From Penium margaritaceum (taxonomy: Eukaryota > Streptophyta > Zygnematophyceae > Desmidiales > Peniaceae), in contig SZWC01000099.1 of NCBI GenBank assembly GCA_023375785.1, positions 361,304-425,303 on the forward strand: 64,000 nt of DNA, given 5' to 3'. A model generated the notes under the pieces. That model worked only from the letters and a program-made list of their open reading frames with translations, did no database searches and was not told where the DNA came from. Made by a program: the position numbers and the translations under genes. Each line of letters begins with the position of its first letter. The first letter of the stretch is position 1. Of this stretch, positions 58,867 through 64,000 are shown one piece after another.

Positions 58867-59506
58867 TGTCATAATTATTCCCGTAAACCTGACAGGACTC
58901 CCACCAGCTGGAAAAGAAATTCTCAAGAATGGTTCAGCTCTGGTCCAAACCACTTCGGTCGACACACTAGCCATTGTCGATGCACTAACCGTTGTCGGCG
59001 ACTTAGCCGGCAAACGGCTATTGGACCGAGTGATCCCCTAATAAGTGGTCACCCTGTAAGCGCAACCGGCTAGCGCACAAGAAGACGTTGCTTATTTTGT
59101 CTTGTTATGTTTTATATATATACGGAGGATGTTCATTCCCTCCAGCTTAACCAGACCAGTTCTACTCATCCTGTTCCCCTTTGGTTCCGCGGCTTCGCCG
59201 CCTTGTCTTTGCTCTGCTCGCTCCTCGCACTCTTTGCCTTTGCCAGTCCCTCTCAACGCTTCGCTCCGTCACTCTTGCTCCTTCGCTCAGCTCTCATACT
59301 CCGCCAACCATCACTCATCTCGCCAGCACTCTCTCTCACATCAACCTGTCTACCTTGGCTATCTCGCGTCTCAACCCCTATCAGCCTTCCCGACTAACTC
59401 CTCGCACCGCTCTTAGTTACGTCACTTTGATGCTACACACTTGCTTGTCCGAACGCTTCTGCCTGCTTCTGCTGCTGCCGTTCTCGTGCCTACATACTTC
59501 TAACAG
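58867..59506 (+). repeat. 3' LTR of NA3 (640 bp)
   Basis: It starts TGTCATAATTATTCC and ends TACTTCTAACA. It contains a run of TATATA near 59113-59122 followed by cggaggatgttcattccctc and gcggcttcgccgcc, as in the NA1 and NA2 LTRs. The right flank is satellite on the opposite strand, starting gtttg. Confidence 0.85.
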
Positions 59507-62500
59507 TTTGTACCTGCAAGATCATGCCTAGTACATCTGCACTGGGATTGGACACTCTGACCGTGGCTGACTCGTGTTATGATTCATAGCCGTTTAAGGT
59601 ACTTGGTAAACATTGTGGTCATGGTCAGTGGCACATGCCAACTTTGTCAAGGCATTGCGCACAATAGCCGTGCCAAGCCACCAGTTTTTGACCTTGTTTA
59701 TACCTGCAAGGTCATGCCTAGTACATCTGAATTGTGATTGGGCACTCTGAATGTGGCTGACTCATGTTACGATTCGTAGAAGTTAAAGTCACTTGGTAAA
59801 CATTGTGGTCATGGTCAGTGGCACATGCCAACTTTGTCAAGGCATTGCGCACAATAGCCGTGTCAAGCCACCGGTTTTTTACCTCGTGTATACCTGCAAG
59901 GTCATGCATATTAGATGTGCACTGTGATTGGGCACTCTGACCGTGGCTGGCTTGTGTTACGATTCGTAGAAGTTAAAGTCACTTGGTAAACTTTGTGGTC
60001 ATGGTCAGTGGCACATGCCAACATTGTCAAGTCATTGCGCACAATAGCCATACCGAGACACCAGTATTCTACCTTGTTTGTACCTGCAATATCATGCCTC
60101 GTACATTTGCACTGTGATTGGACACTCTGACTGTGGCTGACTCGTGTTATGATAAATAGAAGTAAAAGTCACTTGGATACATTTGTGGTCATGGTCAGTG
60201 GCACATGCCAACATTGTCAAGGCATTCCGCACAATAGCCACACCGAGCCACCAGTATTCTACCTTGTTTCTACCTGCAAGATCATGCCTAGTACATCTGC
60301 ACTGTGATTGGACACTCTGACCGTGGCTGACCCGTGTTATGAGTCATAGCCGTTAAGGTACTTGGTAAACGTTGTGGTCATGGTCAGTTGCACATGCCAG
60401 CTTTGTCAAGGCATTGCGCACAATAGCCGTGCCAAGCCACTGGTTTTTTACCTTGTTTATACCTGCAAGTTCATGCCGAGTACATCTGAACTGTGATTGG
60501 GCACTCTGACTTTGGCTGACTCGTGTTACGATTTGTAGAAGTGAAAGTCACTTGGTAAACTTTGTGGTCATGGTCAGTGGCACATGCCAACTTCGTCAAG
60601 GCATTGCGCACAATAGCCATGCCAAGCCACCGGTATTTTTCCTTGTTTATACCTGCAAGGTCATGCATATTAGATGTGCACTGTGATTGGGCACTCTGAC
60701 CGTGGTTGACTCGTGTTACGATTCGTATAAGTTAAAGTCACTAGGTAAACTTTGTGTTCATGGTCAGCGGCACATGCCAACATTGTCAAGGCATTGTGCA
60801 CAATAGCCATTCACAGCCACCAATATTCTACCTTGTTTGAACCTCCACGATCATGCCTAGTACATCTGCACTTTGATTGAACACTCCGACTGTGGCTGAC
60901 TCGTGTTATGATCAATATATGTAAAAGTCACTTGGATACATTTGTGGTCATGGTCAGTGGCACATGCAAACGTTTTCAAGGCATTGCGCACAATAGCCAC
61001 ACCAAGCCACCAGTATTCTACCTTATTTATACCTGCAAAGTCATGCCCAGTATATCTTCACTGTGATTGGACACTCTGCCCCTGGCTGACTCGTGTTATT
61101 ATGCATAGTCGTTTAAGGTCCTTGGTAAACTTCGTGGTCATGGTCAGTGGCACATGCCAACTTTGTCAAGGCATTGCGCTCAATAGCCGTGCCAAACCAC
61201 CGGTTTTATACATTGTTTATACCTGCAAGGTCATGCCTAGTACATCTGAACTGTGATTGGGCACTTTGACTGTGGCTGACTCGTTTTTCGATTCGTTGAA
61301 GTTAAAGTCACTTGGTAAACTTTGTGGTCATGGTCAGTGGCAAATGCCAACTTTGTGAAGGCATTGCGCACAATAGCCACACCGAGCCTCCAGTATTCTA
61401 CGTTGTTTGCACCTGCAAGATCATGCCTACTATATCTGCACTGTGATTGGACACTCTGACCGTGGCTGACTCGTGTTATGATGAATAGATGTAAAAGTCA
61501 CTTGGATACATTTGTGGTCATGGTCAGCGGCACATGCCAACTTTGTCAAGGCCTTGCACATAATAGACACACAGAGCCACCAGTATTCTACCTTGTTTAT
61601 ACCTGCAAGGTCATGTCTAGTATATCTGCACTGTGATTGGACATTCTGACCGTGTCTGACTCGTGTTATGATTCATAGCCGTTTAAGGTACTTGGTAATC
61701 TTTATGGTCATGGTCAGTGGCACATGCCAACTTTGTCAAGGAATTCCGCACAATAGCCGTACCAAGCCACCGGTTTTTTACCTTGTTTATACCTGCAAGG
61801 TCATGCCCAGTACATCTGAAATGTGATTGGGCACTCTGACTGTGGCTGATTCGTGTTACAATTCGTAGAAGTTAAAGTCACTTGGTAAACTTTGTGGTCA
61901 TGGTCAGTGGCACATGCCAACTTTGTCAAGGCATTGCGCACAATAGCCGTGTCAAGCCACCGGTTTTTTATCTTGTGTATACCTGCAAGGTCATGCATAT
62001 TATATGTGCACTGTGATTGGGCACTCTGACCGTGGCTGGCTTGTGTTACGATTTGTAGAAGTTACAGTCACTTGGTAAACTTTGTGGTCATGGTCAGTGG
62101 CACATGCCAACATTGTCAATTCATTGCGCACAATAGCCACACCGAGACACCAGTATTTGACCTTGTTTGTACCTGCAAGATCATGCCTCGTACATCTACA
62201 CTGTGATTGGACACTCTGACTGTGGCTGACTCGTGTTATGATAAATAGAAGTAAAAGTCACTTGGATACATTTGTGGTCATGGTCAGTGGCACATGCCAA
62301 CATTGTCAAGGCATTCCGCACAATAGCCACACTGAGCCACCAGTATTCTACCTTGTTTCTACCTGCAAGATCATGCCTAGTACATCTGCACTGTGATTGG
62401 ACACTCTGACCGTGGCTGACCCGTGTTATGGGTCATAGCCGTTAAGGTACTTGGTAAACGTTGTGGTCATGGTCAGTTGCACATGCCAACTTTGTCAAGG

Positions 62501-64000
62501 CATTGCGCACAATAGCCGTGCCAAGCCACCGGATTTTTACCTTGTTTATACCTGCAAGTTCATGCCGAGTACATCTTAACTGTGATTGGGCACTCTGACT
62601 GTGGCTGACTCGTGTTACGATTTGTAGAAGTGAAAGTCACTTGGTAAACTTTGTGGTCATGGTCAGTAGCACATGCCAAATTTGTCAAGGCATTGCGCAC
62701 AATAGCCATGCCAAGCCACCGGACTTTTTCCTTGATTATACCTGCAAGGTCATGCATATTAGATGTGCACAGTGATTGGGCACTCTGAACGTGGTTGACT
62801 CGTGTTACGATTCGTAGAAGTTAAAGTCACTAGGTAAACTTTGTGTTCATGGTCAGCGGCACATGCCAACATTGTAAAGGCATTGTGCACAATAGCCATT
62901 CCCAGCCACCAATATTCTACCTTCTTTGAACCTGCACGATCATGCCTAGTACATCTGCACTGTGATTGAACACTCTGACTGTGGTTGACTCGTTTTATGA
63001 TCAATAGATGTAAAAGTCACTTGGTTACATTTGTGGTCATGGTCAGTGGCACATGCAAACGTTTTCAAGGCATTGCGTACAATAGCCACACCAAGCCACC
63101 AGTATTCTACCTTTTTTATACCTGCAAGGTCATGCCTAGTATATCTGCAATGTGGTTGGACACTCTGCCCGTGGCTAGCTCGTATTATGATTCATCGTCG
63201 TTTAAGGTACTTGGTAAACTTTGTGGTCATGGTGAGTGGCACATGCCAACTTTGTCAAGGCATTGCGCACAATAGCCGTGCCAAACCACCGGTTTTATAC
63301 CTTGTTTATACCAGCAAGGTCATGCCTAGTACATCTGAACTGTGATTGGGCACTCTGACTTTGGCTGACTCGTGTTTCAATTCGTAGAAGTTAAAGTCAC
63401 TTGGTAAACTTTGTGGTCATGGTCAGTGGCACATGCCAAATGTGTCAAGGCATTGCGCACAATAGCCACACCGAGCCTCCAGTATTCTACGTTGTTTGCA
63501 CTTGCAAGATCATGCCTACTATATCTGCATTGTGATTGGACACTCTGACCGTGGCTGACTCGTGTTATGATCAATACAAGTAAATGTCACTTGGATACAT
63601 TTGTGGTCATGGTCAGTGGCACATACCAACTTTGTCAAGGCATTGTGCACAATAGACACACCGAGCCACCAGTATTTTACCTTGTTTATACCTGTTTGGT
63701 CATTCCCAGTATATCTGCACTATGATTGGGCACTCTGACCGTGGCTGACACGTGTTATGATTCATAGCCGTTTAAGGTACTTGGTAAACTTTGTGGTCAT
63801 GGTCAGTGGCACATGCCAACATTGTTAAGGTATTGCGCACAATAGCCGTGCCAATCCACCGGTTTTTTTAATTTGTTTATACTTGCAAGGTCATGCATAT
63901 TAGATGTGCACTGTGATTGGGCACTCTGACCGTGGCTGACTTGTATTACGATTCGTAGAAGTTAAAGTCACTTGGTAAACTTTGTGGTCATGGTCAGTGG
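59507..64000 (-). repeat. 190-bp satellite, block 9, inverted orientation
   Basis: This is the same monomer read on the minus strand (for example ctgaccgtggctgactcg and ccttaaac-type junctions reversed). An eleven-monomer segment at about 59.6-61.7 kb recurs 2,089 bases further right, with shared private variants such as gtggctggcttgtgttacg. The array continues past the window. No gene is seen. Confidence 0.95.

Overview
This is a repeat-dominated stretch of a eukaryotic nuclear genome with no intact gene that I can support. The green lineage is the best guess: two retroelements carry the primer-binding site TGGTATCAGAGC, which complements the 3' end of plant initiator tRNA-Met, and the coding remnants are Ty1/Copia and Ty3/Gypsy polyproteins. 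I cannot name a species. The many decayed, nested elements and the tandem satellite fit heterochromatin, possibly pericentromeric or centromeric.

The background is a satellite of about 190-bp monomers. It runs in + orientation from 5516 to 58524, interrupted by insertions, and in - orientation from 59507 to the window end. Three monomer types (A, B and C here) can be told apart. From about 22 kb to 54 kb they mostly follow C-B-A, a roughly 570-bp higher-order repeat. Larger duplications overlie this: a nine-monomer tandem duplication (about 5.7-9.1 kb), an eight-monomer one (about 31.9-34.3 kb), an eleven-monomer one of 2,089 bp (about 59.6-63.8 kb), and a long-range duplication of about 3.9 kb joining 42.3-51.9 kb to 54.6-58.5 kb.

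Insertions from left to right: CopA, a minus-strand Copia element (1-5515, left LTR cut by the window); an island of 455-bp hairpin-rich tandem repeats (12756-15149); a 1.2-kb solo-LTR-like insertion (16885-18091); a composite of an LTR fragment, the 3' end of a Copia element (CopB) and a Gypsy integrase remnant (19257-22051); NA1, a non-autonomous LTR retrotransposon (25177-28891); NA2, its relative on the minus strand with a different internal cargo (39195-42681); CopC, a full-length Copia element with a 679-base assembly gap (45617-51208); an LTR fragment (54644-55027); and NA3, a 5'-truncated relative of NA1/NA2 that sits where the satellite changes strand (58525-59506).

NA1, NA2 and CopC have perfect 5-bp target-site duplications made of satellite sequence, so they inserted into the array. 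CopC also has a paralogous empty site at about 57.83 kb. CopA and CopC have gag-pol frames broken by premature stops. Both have a 15-base primer-binding site matching the anticodon arm of initiator tRNA-Met (half-tRNA priming), whereas NA1 and NA2 use the tRNA 3' end. The features most worth follow-up are the higher-order satellite, the two priming modes, the recurrent insertion phases, the tRNA-like segment in the CopB/CopC LTRs, the excess of TAG among premature stops, and the cargo of the non-autonomous elements.
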